A DNA stretch of 64,000 nucleotides from the NCBI GenBank assembly GCA_029866965.1, contig CP123444.1:1715501-1779500 (forward strand), read 5' to 3'. Below the pieces are notes generated by a model. It saw only the letters and a program-made list of their open reading frames with translations, did not search any database and had not been told where the DNA came from. Position numbers and translations under genes: made by a program. Of this stretch, positions 26,727 through 35,926 are shown piece by piece (positions within the stretch are counted from its first letter, which is position 1; each line of letters starts with the position of its first letter). This DNA is from Flavobacteriaceae bacterium YJPT1-3. GTDB taxonomy: Bacteria > Bacteroidota > Bacteroidia > Flavobacteriales > Flavobacteriaceae.

Positions 26727-28814
26727 TCAATGGATGCGTATGGGTTGGATGGGTTCATCACTACCTTGCGTACTGATTTGGCGTTTGGAGCCTTCTCCAT
26801 CCACAAGTGTGACTTTGATGCCAATGATCTCACCCGCAGCATTGCGACGTACCCGCTTATAGCTAAAATCAATGTTCTTAGCGGCAAGTTGTTCTTTCAT
26901 CGCTTGTAGTTCAGCATCACTGGTATTTTTGGTGACCGTAATCCGGCTACTCCCATGGATGGTATAGGCATAACCATTGGTCGTATTGCCCACTACAGCA
27001 GCATTGTTCTTTGTTCGGATGGCAATGACCCCCGCAACGGTATCCTTGGTATATTCGGTGGCTTGATCTCCTTTATACACATTGACCATTGCGATTTCAT
27101 TGGGATCGATGTCCGATAACTGATTTTCGTCTACTTTCTTTCCATTTAAGTAATAGACCGCAGTTCCTTGGCTATTGGGTCGAATTTTTACTTGATCAGC
27201 TTTACCTCTTTGGATCGTATAGGCATAATTTCTAGCAACAGTAGACGAGGAATCTCTGCGATACCCCTTCATGCGTTCTTTCATTTGTTCCCGTTTTTCT
27301 CGCATTTCCTGGCGTCTGGTTTCCATGAGGGCCCGTTGTTCCTCACGCAGGCTGTCTCTTTCCATGGATTGTCTGACAGCGCCACGTGCTACGCGCATTT
27401 CCTGCCGTTTCTGTTCCATGGCTTCTCTACGTACCTGCATTTCGGCGCGTCGATCCTGCATCATTTGCTCGCGTTCTGCGCGCATCATTTCAAGATCCCT
27501 GGGTTTCCCTGTTCCGGAAAAAAATGCGCCTTTTTCATTTCGCGTAAGCAAAAAGTCGGCAATAGGTCCATCACTACTCAAATTCAATTGGCCGGAGTTC
27601 CCGGATTCTTTGTCTTTGTATTTTACGCTTAGACTGATAATCTCTCCCGCACTATTGTACTTGAGATTACTGTATTGAAAGTCGACATTGTGTTTCTCGA
27701 GAAGCTTGGTTTTGATCTCCTCCAATTCCTTCCTGGTCGTCGTTTTGGTGATGGTGATACTAAAAGGTCCCGATTGTTCCTGTACTGCGTAAGTGGAAGG
27801 CGTCACCTCCAAAGAGATAGGCTGGGATAACGTACGCACCGGGTTGTTGGTGGGCAGATCTGCTGCAGCCTCGGTATCCACATTCCTGGCTGGAGTGGCA
27901 TTGCTCAGGGCTTCATGAGCCAGAGGGGTTGCATAGGTATAACGGACCTCTTTTTGCAGACTGAAACTGTAAAAGAACAGGCCTAATACGGGTAGTAGGA
28001 TCCCTAGCCTCCAGAGTTTTTGTGGTTTTGATGATTGTTTGTTTAACATAACGATTCGCTTTTTGATTAATGAATGATAAAAATTGGTAGTCAGTGCCGG
28101 GGTGAGTGACACGGTTGATGTTTTCAATAAGGTATGTTGATACGCTTTCGCGGAATCCACCCGTGCAATGGCTTTGGCATCGGCGATAAATTCTAAGTTC
28201 TGTTCAAGGGCTTTACGATAGGTCCATGCCAGGGGGTTGAACCATTGAATGGCGAGCACCACTTGCATCAACAGCACATCTACGGTGTGCCCTTCGCGGG
28301 CGTGAACCCGCTCGTGCTGGAGCATCATGTTTAAGTCGCTTTCACTGTGCAGTCGGGGATTGTAGAAGATATAGTAGAAAAAAGAAAAAGGCGTCTGTGG
28401 GCCATCTAGGGGAACGTAAGCAAATCCATTCTCGTACTTGTGTTCAGTGTTGCGTATTAATTGGAAGATTCCCCAACACTGATAGGCCAGTCGGAGTATC
28501 ATTATACTGAAGCCAATGAGATAAATCGCGAGCAGCAGTTGGGGCCATTCCCAGCTTTCTTCAGGCGCTATACTTTCAGTCTGAAGTTGGACCTCAAGAA
28601 AATCGGAGACATAGTCCTGAGTTCGACTTTCCAGCATCACGGTTTCTGTAACGGTATAATTGAGGAAGGGTAGCGCAAGGCAGGCAACTAATCCAATAAG
28701 AAAGAGGTGGCGATACACTGTAAAAAAGGTTTCACGCTTTAAAAAGACCATATAGACGGCGTAGAACACGGCGAGCAGTAGGGCGCTTTTTGCAAGTAAG
28801 ACAAGATAATCCAT
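26727..28814 (-). CDS. BlaR1/MecR1-like M56 metallopeptidase with plug-like C-terminal region
   Basis: 695 aa. Four membrane segments (about residues 7-25, 35-55, 90-110, 265-282) enclose the M56 zinc peptidase, with HERVHARE (HExxH) at about residues 168-172. The periplasmic part is unusual: a unit beginning ITITKTTTRKELEE (about 346-400) recurs as ITVTKNTSDAELQA (about 620-675). Between the copies lie a Met/Arg/Glu-rich coiled coil (about 430-530) and a TonB-receptor plug-like stretch with YYLNGKKVDENQLSDIDPNE and GVIAIRTKN. In the BlaR1 family the peptidase acts on the paired repressor; the BlaI-like gene precedes it by 2 bp. The signal sensed is unknown. Confidence 0.85.
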   Translation of the reverse strand: MDYLVLLAKSALLLAVFYAVYMVFLKRETFFTVYRHLFLIGLVACLALPFLNYTVTETVMLESRTQDYVSDFLEVQLQTESIAPEESWEWPQLLLAIYLIGFSIMILRLAYQCWGIFQLIRNTEHKYENGFAYVPLDGPQTPFSFFYYIFYNPRLHSESDLNMMLQHERVHAREGHTVDVLLMQVVLAIQWFNPLAWTYRKALEQNLEFIADAKAIARVDSAKAYQHTLLKTSTVSLTPALTTNFYHSLIKKRIVMLNKQSSKPQKLWRLGILLPVLGLFFYSFSLQKEVRYTYATPLAHEALSNATPARNVDTEAAADLPTNNPVRTLSQPISLEVTPSTYAVQEQSGPFSITITKTTTRKELEEIKTKLLEKHNVDFQYSNLKYNSAGEIISLSVKYKDKESGNSGQLNLSSDGPIADFLLTRNEKGAFFSGTGKPRDLEMMRAEREQMMQDRRAEMQVRREAMEQKRQEMRVARGAVRQSMERDSLREEQRALMETRRQEMREKREQMKERMKGYRRDSSSTVARNYAYTIQRGKADQVKIRPNSQGTAVYYLNGKKVDENQLSDIDPNEIAMVNVYKGDQATEYTKDTVAGVIAIRTKNNAAVVGNTTNGYAYTIHGSSRITVTKNTSDAELQAMKEQLAAKNIDFSYKRVRRNAAGEIIGIKVTLVDGEGSKRQISTQGSDEPIQPIRIH

Positions 28815-28816
28815 AG

Positions 28817-29188
28817 CTAGTTAGTGCTTTTTACGTTCTTGTTTTCAATGATGCTCAGGATTTCGCGCAATTCTTCAGCGCTTATTTTTTCTTCTTTGGC
28901 AAAAAAGGATACCATATTCTTGTAGCTATTATCAAAATAGCGCTGACTGGCACGTTGCATGAATTGCTCGCGATAGGCTGCTTTGCTGATCAGCGGATAG
29001 TATTGATGGGTTTTCCCAAAGGCGCGATGGCTTACATAGCCTTTGTCCTCTAAATTTCTAACTACCGTAGATACCGTGTTGTAATGATTTCCATCGGGCA
29101 ATTGGGCCAGCAAGTCTTTGACAAAGCCTTGTTCTAGCTCCCAAAGTGCCTGCATCACTTCCTCTTCTTTATTGGTGAGTTTTTCCAT
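28817..29188 (-). CDS. BlaI/MecI/CopY-family transcriptional repressor
   Basis: 123 aa winged-helix protein. MEKLTNKEEEVMQALWELEQGFVK and YNTVSTVVRNLEDKGYVSH are the family's N-terminal DNA-binding part. The C-terminal helices (residues about 75-123) mediate dimerisation. It is the first gene of a two-gene operon with the M56 peptidase, and its own promoter region has TACA/TGTA-type dyads, so it probably represses itself and the peptidase. Confidence 0.93.
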   Translation of the reverse strand: MEKLTNKEEEVMQALWELEQGFVKDLLAQLPDGNHYNTVSTVVRNLEDKGYVSHRAFGKTHQYYPLISKAAYREQFMQRASQRYFDNSYKNMVSFFAKEEKISAEELREILSIIENKNVKSTN

Positions 29189-29210
29189 GTTTTGATCTTG
29201 AACGACAAAT

Positions 29211-29255
29211 GTATAACGATTATTTTAGTTATACAACTATAAAAATAGTTATGTA
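29211..29255. promoter_or_regulatory. Two overlapping dyads, likely BlaI-type operator
   Basis: Dyad 1: GTATAAC (29211-29217) and GTTATAC (29228-29234). Dyad 2: TACAACTAT, four A, then ATAGTTATGTA (29232-29255), with the TACA...TGTA ends seen in BlaI/MecI operators. They start 23 bp upstream of the repressor start codon. Confidence 0.6.
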
Positions 29256-29360
29256 ACGAAAAGTTTAGTTTTTCAATTGAGTTCGAGGGTGGAGCACTTC
29301 GATGAACAGGCTGTGCTCAGGCGGTCACTAATCGGTATCTTAGCCAAAATTAAATTCATC

Positions 29361-30311
29361 ATGAATCTGCTTTTGGTCTTCTTGGGATTTACACTACTCG
29401 TTGTAGGCGGTGAGTACTTGGTGCGTTCTTCGGTAGCGCTCTCCTTTAAATTCAATATTTCCAAAATGGTGATCGGACTGACTGTGGTTAGTTTTGCCAC
29501 CAGTGCTCCGGAACTTCTGGTCAGTATCAATGCCGCACTTGATGGCTATTCTGATATTGCGCTTTCCAATGTCATAGGGTCCAATATTGCGAATATCGGA
29601 TTGGTATTGGGGATCACTGCACTGATCTCCGCTCTGGAGATCGACCGTGATTTCTATAAGTTCAACTGGCCGGTGATGATCTTGTTCTCTCTGGGGGTCT
29701 ATCTATTTTTGAGGGAGGATGAACAGTTGAGTCGGGTGGAGGGCTTGATTCTATTGGTTGGGCTCCTGCTTTATTTAGTCCTCTTACTGCGCAGAGCTCA
29801 GAAAAGGCGACTTCCTTTACCGGAAGATGAGGTGGACGACAAACTGGCTGTAGTCTCCGGCTTTAAGATCGGTGTCTGGCTACTGATCGGTGCTTTAGCG
29901 CTCTATTTCGGATCAGAATGGCTGGTACGGGGAGCTGTGGGTATCGCTACCACCCTTGGCGTGAGTGAACGGGTTATCGGCGTGACTATGATCGCAGTCG
30001 GCACCAGCGTTCCCGAATTGGCGGCTTCGGTCATTGCAGCCCTTAAAAAAGAGAAAGCCCTATCCCTGGGGAACTTAATTGGCAGCAATATCTTTAATAT
30101 TGGATCTGTGCTCGGGATTACCGCTTTGATCAGTCCTATTGCCGCCGGCTCTCCACAGATTCTTCAAAACGATATCCTTTGGATGCTCGCTTTTGCCCTG
30201 GTCTTGCTGCCCTTGGCATTCCTACCCCGTCGTTTTATCATGGGGCGCTGGAAAGGTTCGATTTTGTTTGGGGCCTATGCGGTATTCGTGGCCTTGGCGT
30301 TTATTCAGTAA
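29361..30311 (+). CDS. Calcium/sodium antiporter, CaCA family (YrbG-like)
   Basis: 316 aa from the ATG at 29361; an earlier TTG at 29277 would add a charged, non-conserved extension. About ten membrane segments in two inverted halves. Each half has the ion-binding alpha repeat: VSFATSAPELLVSINAAL with LSNVIGSNIANIG, and IAVGTSVPELAASVIAAL with LGNLIGSNIFNIGSVLG. These are the conserved acidic residues of cation/Ca2+ exchangers in the inner membrane. Confidence 0.93.
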   Translation: MNLLLVFLGFTLLVVGGEYLVRSSVALSFKFNISKMVIGLTVVSFATSAPELLVSINAALDGYSDIALSNVIGSNIANIGLVLGITALISALEIDRDFYKFNWPVMILFSLGVYLFLREDEQLSRVEGLILLVGLLLYLVLLLRRAQKRRLPLPEDEVDDKLAVVSGFKIGVWLLIGALALYFGSEWLVRGAVGIATTLGVSERVIGVTMIAVGTSVPELAASVIAALKKEKALSLGNLIGSNIFNIGSVLGITALISPIAAGSPQILQNDILWMLAFALVLLPLAFLPRRFIMGRWKGSILFGAYAVFVALAFIQ

Positions 30312-30340
30312 GCACAACAAATCAACACCTCATTGACCAC

Positions 30341-30373
30341 AAAATAAAAAAAATCCGCCACTGGGGCGGATTT
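30341..30373 (-). terminator. Terminator of the class II glutamine synthetase gene
   Basis: AAATCCGCC (30351-30359) pairs with GGCGGATTT (30365-30373), with an A-rich flank that gives a T run on the minus strand. The plus-strand flank is weaker. Confidence 0.85.
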
Positions 30374-30403
30374 CTCTCTGATTAATCGAAACCTATTCAA
30401 CGA

Positions 30404-31414
30404 TTATACGTTGGCAGATTTTACGGTTTTAACAATACGGCCGGCCACTTTGTAGGGGTCGGCATTGGAAGCTGGGCGTCGGTCTTCCAACCAACCTTTC
30501 CATCCTTTTTCTACGGTGATGATCGGGATGCGTATGGAGGCTCCGCGATCGGAAACTCCATAGCTAAACTCATTGATGGAAGCCGTTTCGTGAGCTCCAG
30601 TCAAACGCTGATCATTAAACTCGCCGTACACCGCAATGTGTTCTTTGGTGACTGGACGGAATGCTTCACAAATTTTTTCATACACATCTCTAGATCCTGC
30701 GTTACGCAAGGTAGAATTAGAGAAGTTGGCGTGCATTCCAGAGCCATTCCAGTCTCCTTTGATCGGTTTTGGATGATATTCAATATACCAACCGTATTGC
30801 TCGGTGAGACGGTCTAGCAAGTAACGGGCAACCCAGATTTCATCACCGGCTTTTTTGGCTCCTTTGGCAAACAATTGGAATTCCCATTGTCCGCTGGCTA
30901 CCTCCTGGTTGATTCCTTCGAAATTCAAGCCTGCCGCAATACATAAATCGGCGTGCTCCTCTACAAAAGCGCGGCCGTGGGTATTTCTACCACCTACAGA
31001 ACAGTAGTACATTCCTTGTGGGCCGGGATATCCACCTACCGGGAAGCCTAGGGGTAATTGAGTAGCGCGATCCATGATGAAGTACTCCTGCTCAAAACCG
31101 AACCAGAAGTCATTGTCATCATCATCGATCTCGGCGCGGTGATTGGATACATGAGGGGTTCCATCGGCATTCAGTACTTCACACATGATCAAATGACCTT
31201 TGTCACGCTGTGGATCCGGATAGATCGCTACCGGTTTTAGCAGGCAGTCCGAGTTGTCCCCAGTAGCCTGTTTGGTAGAAGAACCGTCAAAAGACCAAAT
31301 TGGGCAGTCTTCCAGCTTGCCACTGAAGTCGTCAACTACCTTGGTTTTACTTCTCATGTTTTGCGTTGGTGTATATCCATCCAGCCAGATATACTCTAAT
31401 TTAGATTTGCCCAT
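30404..31414 (-). CDS. glnII: Glutamine synthetase, class II (eukaryotic-like)
   Basis: 336 aa. It makes glutamine from glutamate, ammonia and ATP. KLEYIWLDGYTPTQNMRSKTK, IWSFDGSSTKQA, WFGFEQEYFIMD, GWYIEYHPKPIKGDWNGSG and GAHETASINEFSYGVSDRG are GSII motifs, including metal-binding glutamates. The size (about 340 aa) excludes GSI, which has about 450-470 aa. It is transcribed divergently from the class III enzyme gene. Confidence 0.96.
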   Translation of the reverse strand: MGKSKLEYIWLDGYTPTQNMRSKTKVVDDFSGKLEDCPIWSFDGSSTKQATGDNSDCLLKPVAIYPDPQRDKGHLIMCEVLNADGTPHVSNHRAEIDDDDNDFWFGFEQEYFIMDRATQLPLGFPVGGYPGPQGMYYCSVGGRNTHGRAFVEEHADLCIAAGLNFEGINQEVASGQWEFQLFAKGAKKAGDEIWVARYLLDRLTEQYGWYIEYHPKPIKGDWNGSGMHANFSNSTLRNAGSRDVYEKICEAFRPVTKEHIAVYGEFNDQRLTGAHETASINEFSYGVSDRGASIRIPIITVEKGWKGWLEDRRPASNADPYKVAGRIVKTVKSANV

Positions 31415-31444
31415 AATAGTGCTTTAGTGTTTTAAAAATGTTCG

Positions 31445-31452
31445 CAAATATA
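31445..31452 (-). promoter_or_regulatory. -7 element TATATTTG of the class II enzyme gene
   Basis: Exact TAnnTTTG match on the minus strand, 30 bp before the ATG at 31414. Confidence 0.55.
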
Positions 31453-31469
31453 ACAGTTTCAATAAATCA

Positions 31470-31541
31470 ACCCTCTTATTCAAGGGGTAAAGTTATTAAG
31501 ATTGCTTTTTATTTATAAACACCCCTCAAATTTAAGGGGGT
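31470..31541. promoter_or_regulatory. Twin ACCCT...AGGGGT dyads between the divergent glutamine synthetase genes
   Basis: Dyad 1 at 31470-31488 (ACCCT, 8 bp, AAGGGGT) and dyad 2 at 31521-31541 (ACCCCT, 8 bp, AAGGGGGT). The centres are about 52 bp apart, roughly five helical turns. Dyad 1 is just upstream of the glnII -7 element and dyad 2 upstream of the glnN -7 element, as expected for a shared nitrogen regulator. Confidence 0.5.
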
Positions 31542-31579
31542 GCATGGGGGTCAATTGAATATTTGATATTTTTTAGCCT

Positions 31580-31587
31580 TATATTTG
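31580..31587 (+). promoter_or_regulatory. -7 element TATATTTG of the class III enzyme gene
   Basis: Exact TAnnTTTG match 17 bp before the ATG at 31605; identical to the element of the divergent gene. Confidence 0.55.
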
Positions 31588-31604
31588 CGAAATATTCAAG
31601 AATT

Positions 31605-33788
31605 ATGACCAACCTTCGTTTTGAGGCCCTGAAAACCATAGCTAATCGATCACTGAGTTACACCCAAGAGCGGGAAAAGCGTTCTGCGCTTTTTGGCCGG
31701 CACGTCTTCAATAAGGAAGCCATGCGACAATACCTTCCTAACGCAGCTTTTCAGGGAGTGATGGACGCTATAGAAAAAGGAGCTAAGATGGATCGTGCCA
31801 TGGCCGATGCCGTGGCCAGCGGTATGAAGGCCTGGTCTCTTTCTCTGGGGGCGACCCATTACACCCACTGGTTTCAACCCTTGACCGGAGCTACAGCAGA
31901 GAAACACGATGCCTTTTTTGAGACGGTCACTGACGGTTCGGCTATTGAAAAATTTGACGGTGTGCAATTGGTTCAACAGGAGCCGGACGCCAGTAGTTTT
32001 CCTCATGGAGGGATCCGCAATACCTTTGAAGCTCGTGGTTATACGGCCTGGGACCCTACCTCTCCGGCCTTCATTCTAGATAATACCTTATGTATCCCAA
32101 CCATTTTTGTGGCCTATACCGGAGAAGCCCTGGATTATAAAACACCGTTGTTGCGTTCCCTTCAGGCTCTCGATCAGGCGGCTACGCAGGTATCGCGCTA
32201 TTTTGATAAGAATGTCAATAAGGTGAGCGCCACTCTGGGCTGGGAACAAGAATATTTTTTGATCGATCAGGCCCTGGTGCAGGCGCGCCCGGATCTAATG
32301 CTCACCGGAAGAACTTTGGTTGGTCATGCTTCCGCGAAAGACCAACAATTGGACGATCATTATTTTGGTTCCATTCCCACGCGTGCGATCAATTTTATGA
32401 AAGATCTCGAACAGGAGTGCATGCTTCTGGGGATACCCGTGAAGACCAGACACAATGAAGTAGCGCCCAATCAGTTTGAACTGGCGCCTATTTTTGAGGA
32501 GGCTAATCTGGCGGTCGATCACAATGCGCTTTTAATGGATATTATGGATACGGTGGCCGAACGTCATCATTTTACGGTACTGTTTCACGAAAAACCCTTT
32601 GCGGGAGTCAATGGGAGTGGAAAGCACAACAACTGGTCACTGGCTACCGATACCGGAGTCAATTTGCTCAGTCCGGGAACGACCCCTATGAAAAATCTGC
32701 GCTTTCTTACCTTTTTTATTAATACGATCAAGGCGGTTCACGAACATGAAGCCTTGATTCGTGCTTCAATCGCCAGTGCTTCCAATGATCACCGCCTGGG
32801 CGCCAATGAAGCCCCACCCGCCATCATTTCAGTTTTTATCGGCTCTCAACTTACAGCAGTGCTTGACGAACTGGAGAAAGTGACCGACGGGAAATTATCC
32901 CCACAGGAAAAAACAGAATTGAAATTAAATGTGGTGGGTAAGATCCCGGAGATCCTGTTGGACAATACGGACCGTAATAGAACATCTCCCTTTGCCTTTA
33001 CCGGGAACAAGTTTGAGTTTCGCGCGGTGGGGTCCATGGCCAATTGTGCCGATCCCATGACGACGCTCAATGCGGCCGTGGCTGCTCAACTGATCACCTT
33101 TAAAGAGGAAGTAGACGCCTTGATCGCAAAGAAAAAGATGAAAAAGGATGATGCGATCTTTAATGTATTGCGTGAATACATAAAGGAGTCCAGCCCAATT
33201 CGCTTTGAAGGAGACGGCTATGGGGAAGCCTGGGAGAAAGAAGCGAAGAAACGCAAACTCAGCAATAACAAAAGTACGCCTGAGGCCCTTGCCGCTAAGA
33301 TCAGTGCGAAGACCCTCAAGTTATTCCAGGATCTGGAGATCATGAATGCCATTGAGATCGAGGCGCGCTACGAGATCGAAATGGAAGGCTATGCTAAACG
33401 CCTGCAGATTGAAAGTCGGGTGCTGGGTGATATGGCTCGAAATCACATCATCCCTACAGCTATCAGTTACCAAAATGTCCTGATCAATAATGTACAGGGC
33501 TTAAAAGCGATCTATGGCGATGAATTTAAAGCTTACGCGGAAGAGCAGCTGGCCCTGATCAGTGACATCTCCAGTCATATTAAACACATCAACCAAGGCA
33601 TCACGGCCATGACCCAAGCGCGTAAGAAGGCCAACGCGATTCAGGAGGTAAATACTTTGGCGAAAGCCTATGGAGAAGAGGTCAAACCGTATCTCGATCA
33701 AATACGCCGGCATGTTGATAAGTTAGAATTATTGGTTGACGACGCACTCTGGCCCTTACCCAAATACAGAGAAATGCTATTTCATTGA
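31605..33788 (+). CDS. glnN: Glutamine synthetase, class III
   Basis: 727 aa from the ATG at 31605. FGRHVFNKEAMRQYLP and GGIRNTFEARGYTAWDPTSP are GSIII-specific. GWEQEYFLID, VKTRHNEVAPNQFELAPIFE and NGSGKHNNWS carry the active-site glutamates and ATP-binding residues, and NRTSPFAFTGNKFEFRAVG follows. The length matches the roughly 725-730 aa GSIII enzymes of Bacteroidota. An upstream TTG at 31563 would place coding sequence over the -7 element and is rejected. Having GSII and GSIII back to back suggests alternative ammonia-assimilation enzymes under one control region. Confidence 0.96.
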   Translation: MTNLRFEALKTIANRSLSYTQEREKRSALFGRHVFNKEAMRQYLPNAAFQGVMDAIEKGAKMDRAMADAVASGMKAWSLSLGATHYTHWFQPLTGATAEKHDAFFETVTDGSAIEKFDGVQLVQQEPDASSFPHGGIRNTFEARGYTAWDPTSPAFILDNTLCIPTIFVAYTGEALDYKTPLLRSLQALDQAATQVSRYFDKNVNKVSATLGWEQEYFLIDQALVQARPDLMLTGRTLVGHASAKDQQLDDHYFGSIPTRAINFMKDLEQECMLLGIPVKTRHNEVAPNQFELAPIFEEANLAVDHNALLMDIMDTVAERHHFTVLFHEKPFAGVNGSGKHNNWSLATDTGVNLLSPGTTPMKNLRFLTFFINTIKAVHEHEALIRASIASASNDHRLGANEAPPAIISVFIGSQLTAVLDELEKVTDGKLSPQEKTELKLNVVGKIPEILLDNTDRNRTSPFAFTGNKFEFRAVGSMANCADPMTTLNAAVAAQLITFKEEVDALIAKKKMKKDDAIFNVLREYIKESSPIRFEGDGYGEAWEKEAKKRKLSNNKSTPEALAAKISAKTLKLFQDLEIMNAIEIEARYEIEMEGYAKRLQIESRVLGDMARNHIIPTAISYQNVLINNVQGLKAIYGDEFKAYAEEQLALISDISSHIKHINQGITAMTQARKKANAIQEVNTLAKAYGEEVKPYLDQIRRHVDKLELLVDDALWPLPKYREMLFH

Positions 33789-33911
33789 TAATCAGGAAAG
33801 AAATTTCTTACCCCCAGTATTCTATTAAGGGTTCATTGGAATCGACTTGTACTTTCTTAAGTATTTATTTGACTGATTTACAGAAGCATAAGATTCATGG
33901 TGTATTGCTCT

Positions 33912-34186
33912 TCATCGAAAAAAAACAATTTCTTAATTATTTCTAAAATTACAAGGTATCTTAGCGTCGTTATAAGAATATAACTAGGACCCCAAATCCA
34001 CACTGATCTTCCGTATTGCCAACGGCGTCTGAAACACATAGTGGTGTTCAACCTTTTGCGCTGTTTGTTTCTATTTGTATTAACCGTTCTAAATGTTCAA
34101 TTCTGAAGTACTTCTGAATTGCATCTTGAATGTTCATTTTCTTTCGCGTAGGCGGAGGTACAGGCATGTATTTATTAACCATTTCA
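33912..34186 (+). promoter_or_regulatory. Curli upstream regulatory region A
   Basis: Ordered boxes: TCATCGAAA from 33912; AGGACCCCAAATCC at 33986-33999; GTGTTCAA at 34044-34051, inside AGTGGTGTTCAA; GCGCTG at 34058; ACCGTTCTAAAT at 34083-34094; GTACTT at 34108-34113; and TTATTAACCATTTCA at 34172-34186. The same series occurs in regions B (from 35927) and C (from 38110). This fills the 421-bp gap before curlin 1; nothing else is recognised in it. Confidence 0.7.
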
Positions 34187-34209
34187 CATATTAATTAAAT
34201 CTTTTCATT

Positions 34210-35745
34210 ATGAAAAAAGTAGTATTAGGTGCCGCGGCACTGATGATTGGGGCAATTGGTTTTGCTCAACAGAATACCGGTACTGCAGAGCAGGACGGTA
34301 GCGACAACTTGATTAGAGTGCGCCAGATTGGAGAATCCAACAGCGTAACTCTAGACCAAGACGGTGACGGTAACCAGGCCGGAGTGTTGCAGACTGGTTT
34401 GAATTCAGCTGAGAGTGGCTTAGTCACGCCCGGTGGACTGGATAACGATGCAGAAATTACACAAGTTGGTGATTTGAATGCGGCTTTCGCAGATCAGGAC
34501 GGTGATCAGAACGAGGCCAGCATTGAGCAAACTTCCCCTGCAGGAACTGATGAAGGAAACCGTGCTTATATCCAGCAAGGAGTTGGGTATGCCGTAGGTA
34601 ATTCTGCGACTATCGTTCAGGATGGTTCTGGTAACGACGCCTTAACCCGTCAGTTCTATGACAATAATGAGGCAATCACGGAGCAAACCGGAGATGACAA
34701 TGATGCAGACATCCGTCAAAATGCACCCGGAAATGACCCTGCAGCACCCTCTGCCGCAGATTCTAACGATGCACTAGTTACCCAAGATGGTACCGGTAAT
34801 GGGGCGTATGTACGTCAAAATACGGATGCTGCTTTGGATGCCTTCTTTATTGGTGACAATAGCGCCACTGTAGATCAGGATGGTGATGAGAATTACGCTT
34901 ATCAGAACCAAAATGGGGAAGGAAATACAGGTCTTGTGCTTCAGGAAGGAACTGGGAACTACGGAAATCAGGATCAAGATGGTGTAGGAAACAATGCCAC
35001 AATTAACCAAGGAAATGCTGCCGCCTTTACCTCTTCTATTACTAATACTTTGGGAGACTCAGGTTTCGACAACAATTTCATAAGTGGCGGTGGACAAACC
35101 GGCTTTGATTACAGTGGATTGAATGAGTCTGGAATGGCCGTTAATGACAAGGCTTTCCAAATACAGTCTGGCAGTGGTAACCTTGCAGAAGCGCATCAAT
35201 TTGGAAATCAGGAGCGTACCAATTTATCTATCCAGGAGCAATCTGGTTCTGGAAATGTAGCTTTTGTAGCCCAGAACAATAATGGTTCGAACACCGGAGA
35301 TCACAATTATTCAAAGCAATCTCAAGAAGGTTCGTTTAACGGTGCTTTAACTGTACAGTGGGGAGTGAATAACGATGCCCAAACTGATCAAAAAGGTATC
35401 TTTAACGATGCCATTATAGGACAGCGCTATGATTGGAACGACGCTAAAATTTCTCAAGACGGTCTTGGTAACGATGCGAGTGTTGAGCAGTGGGGTGTGA
35501 ATGGTTTTGCTACCATCCGTCAGGAAGGTTCCGATCATAGCTTCAGTGCCACGCAAGGGACTAATGTTCCCGGAGGAGCCAGTTATGGAAATCAAATTTC
35601 CGTTTTACAGCAAGATGCTGGAGGAGATGGTTTCTTAGATGCTGAGTACTGTGAGCCTATCACCCCTATGGAAATGGGAATGCCAATGCCAGGTTTAGAT
35701 CTTGAAATCGATCTTGATCTTTGTGATGAGCCTCACGGTTGCTAA
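34210..35745 (+). CDS. Giant curlin (CsgA-like amyloid subunit) 1
   Basis: 511 aa, about three times the length of E. coli CsgA. The signal peptide ends GAIGFA at about residue 19. The mature protein is built of curlin repeats of about 22 residues with Q-x-G-x-x-N-x-A-x-x-x-Q spacing, for example TQVGDLNAAFADQDGDQNEA. A non-repeat segment of about 45 residues (268-313, ending AVNDKAFQ) splits the repeats into two blocks. A conserved tail from about 479 has EYCEPI, MPMPGLDLEIDLDLC and a final Cys. Expected to be secreted through CsgG and to polymerise on the cell surface. It has its own terminator and upstream boxes, so it is probably monocistronic. Confidence 0.93.
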   Translation: MKKVVLGAAALMIGAIGFAQQNTGTAEQDGSDNLIRVRQIGESNSVTLDQDGDGNQAGVLQTGLNSAESGLVTPGGLDNDAEITQVGDLNAAFADQDGDQNEASIEQTSPAGTDEGNRAYIQQGVGYAVGNSATIVQDGSGNDALTRQFYDNNEAITEQTGDDNDADIRQNAPGNDPAAPSAADSNDALVTQDGTGNGAYVRQNTDAALDAFFIGDNSATVDQDGDENYAYQNQNGEGNTGLVLQEGTGNYGNQDQDGVGNNATINQGNAAAFTSSITNTLGDSGFDNNFISGGGQTGFDYSGLNESGMAVNDKAFQIQSGSGNLAEAHQFGNQERTNLSIQEQSGSGNVAFVAQNNNGSNTGDHNYSKQSQEGSFNGALTVQWGVNNDAQTDQKGIFNDAIIGQRYDWNDAKISQDGLGNDASVEQWGVNGFATIRQEGSDHSFSATQGTNVPGGASYGNQISVLQQDAGGDGFLDAEYCEPITPMEMGMPMPGLDLEIDLDLCDEPHGC

Positions 35746-35768
35746 TCGTTGAGAATTGTATAGAATTG

Positions 35769-35796
35769 AAAGAGCGGTGTAAGCCGCTCTTTTTTT
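35769..35796 (+). terminator. Terminator of curlin 1
   Basis: AAAGAGCGG pairs with CCGCTCTTT around TGTAAG, followed by a T run. Confidence 0.9.
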
Positions 35797-35926
35797 GTGA
35801 TGAAGTAAGAAAGCAGAATATTCTTACAGATTACGGGATTGTACTCGATTATTAGTTTTTTACAAGTCGTTTTCAATATGTAGGCGTCTGCTTATCAATC
35901 TATTACTTGATTGGCTCAAAAACGTT

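Noticed and set aside
31563-31604. Upstream TTG start for the class III glutamine synthetase
   Set aside because: It would cover the -7 promoter element; the ATG at 31605 gives the usual N terminus.
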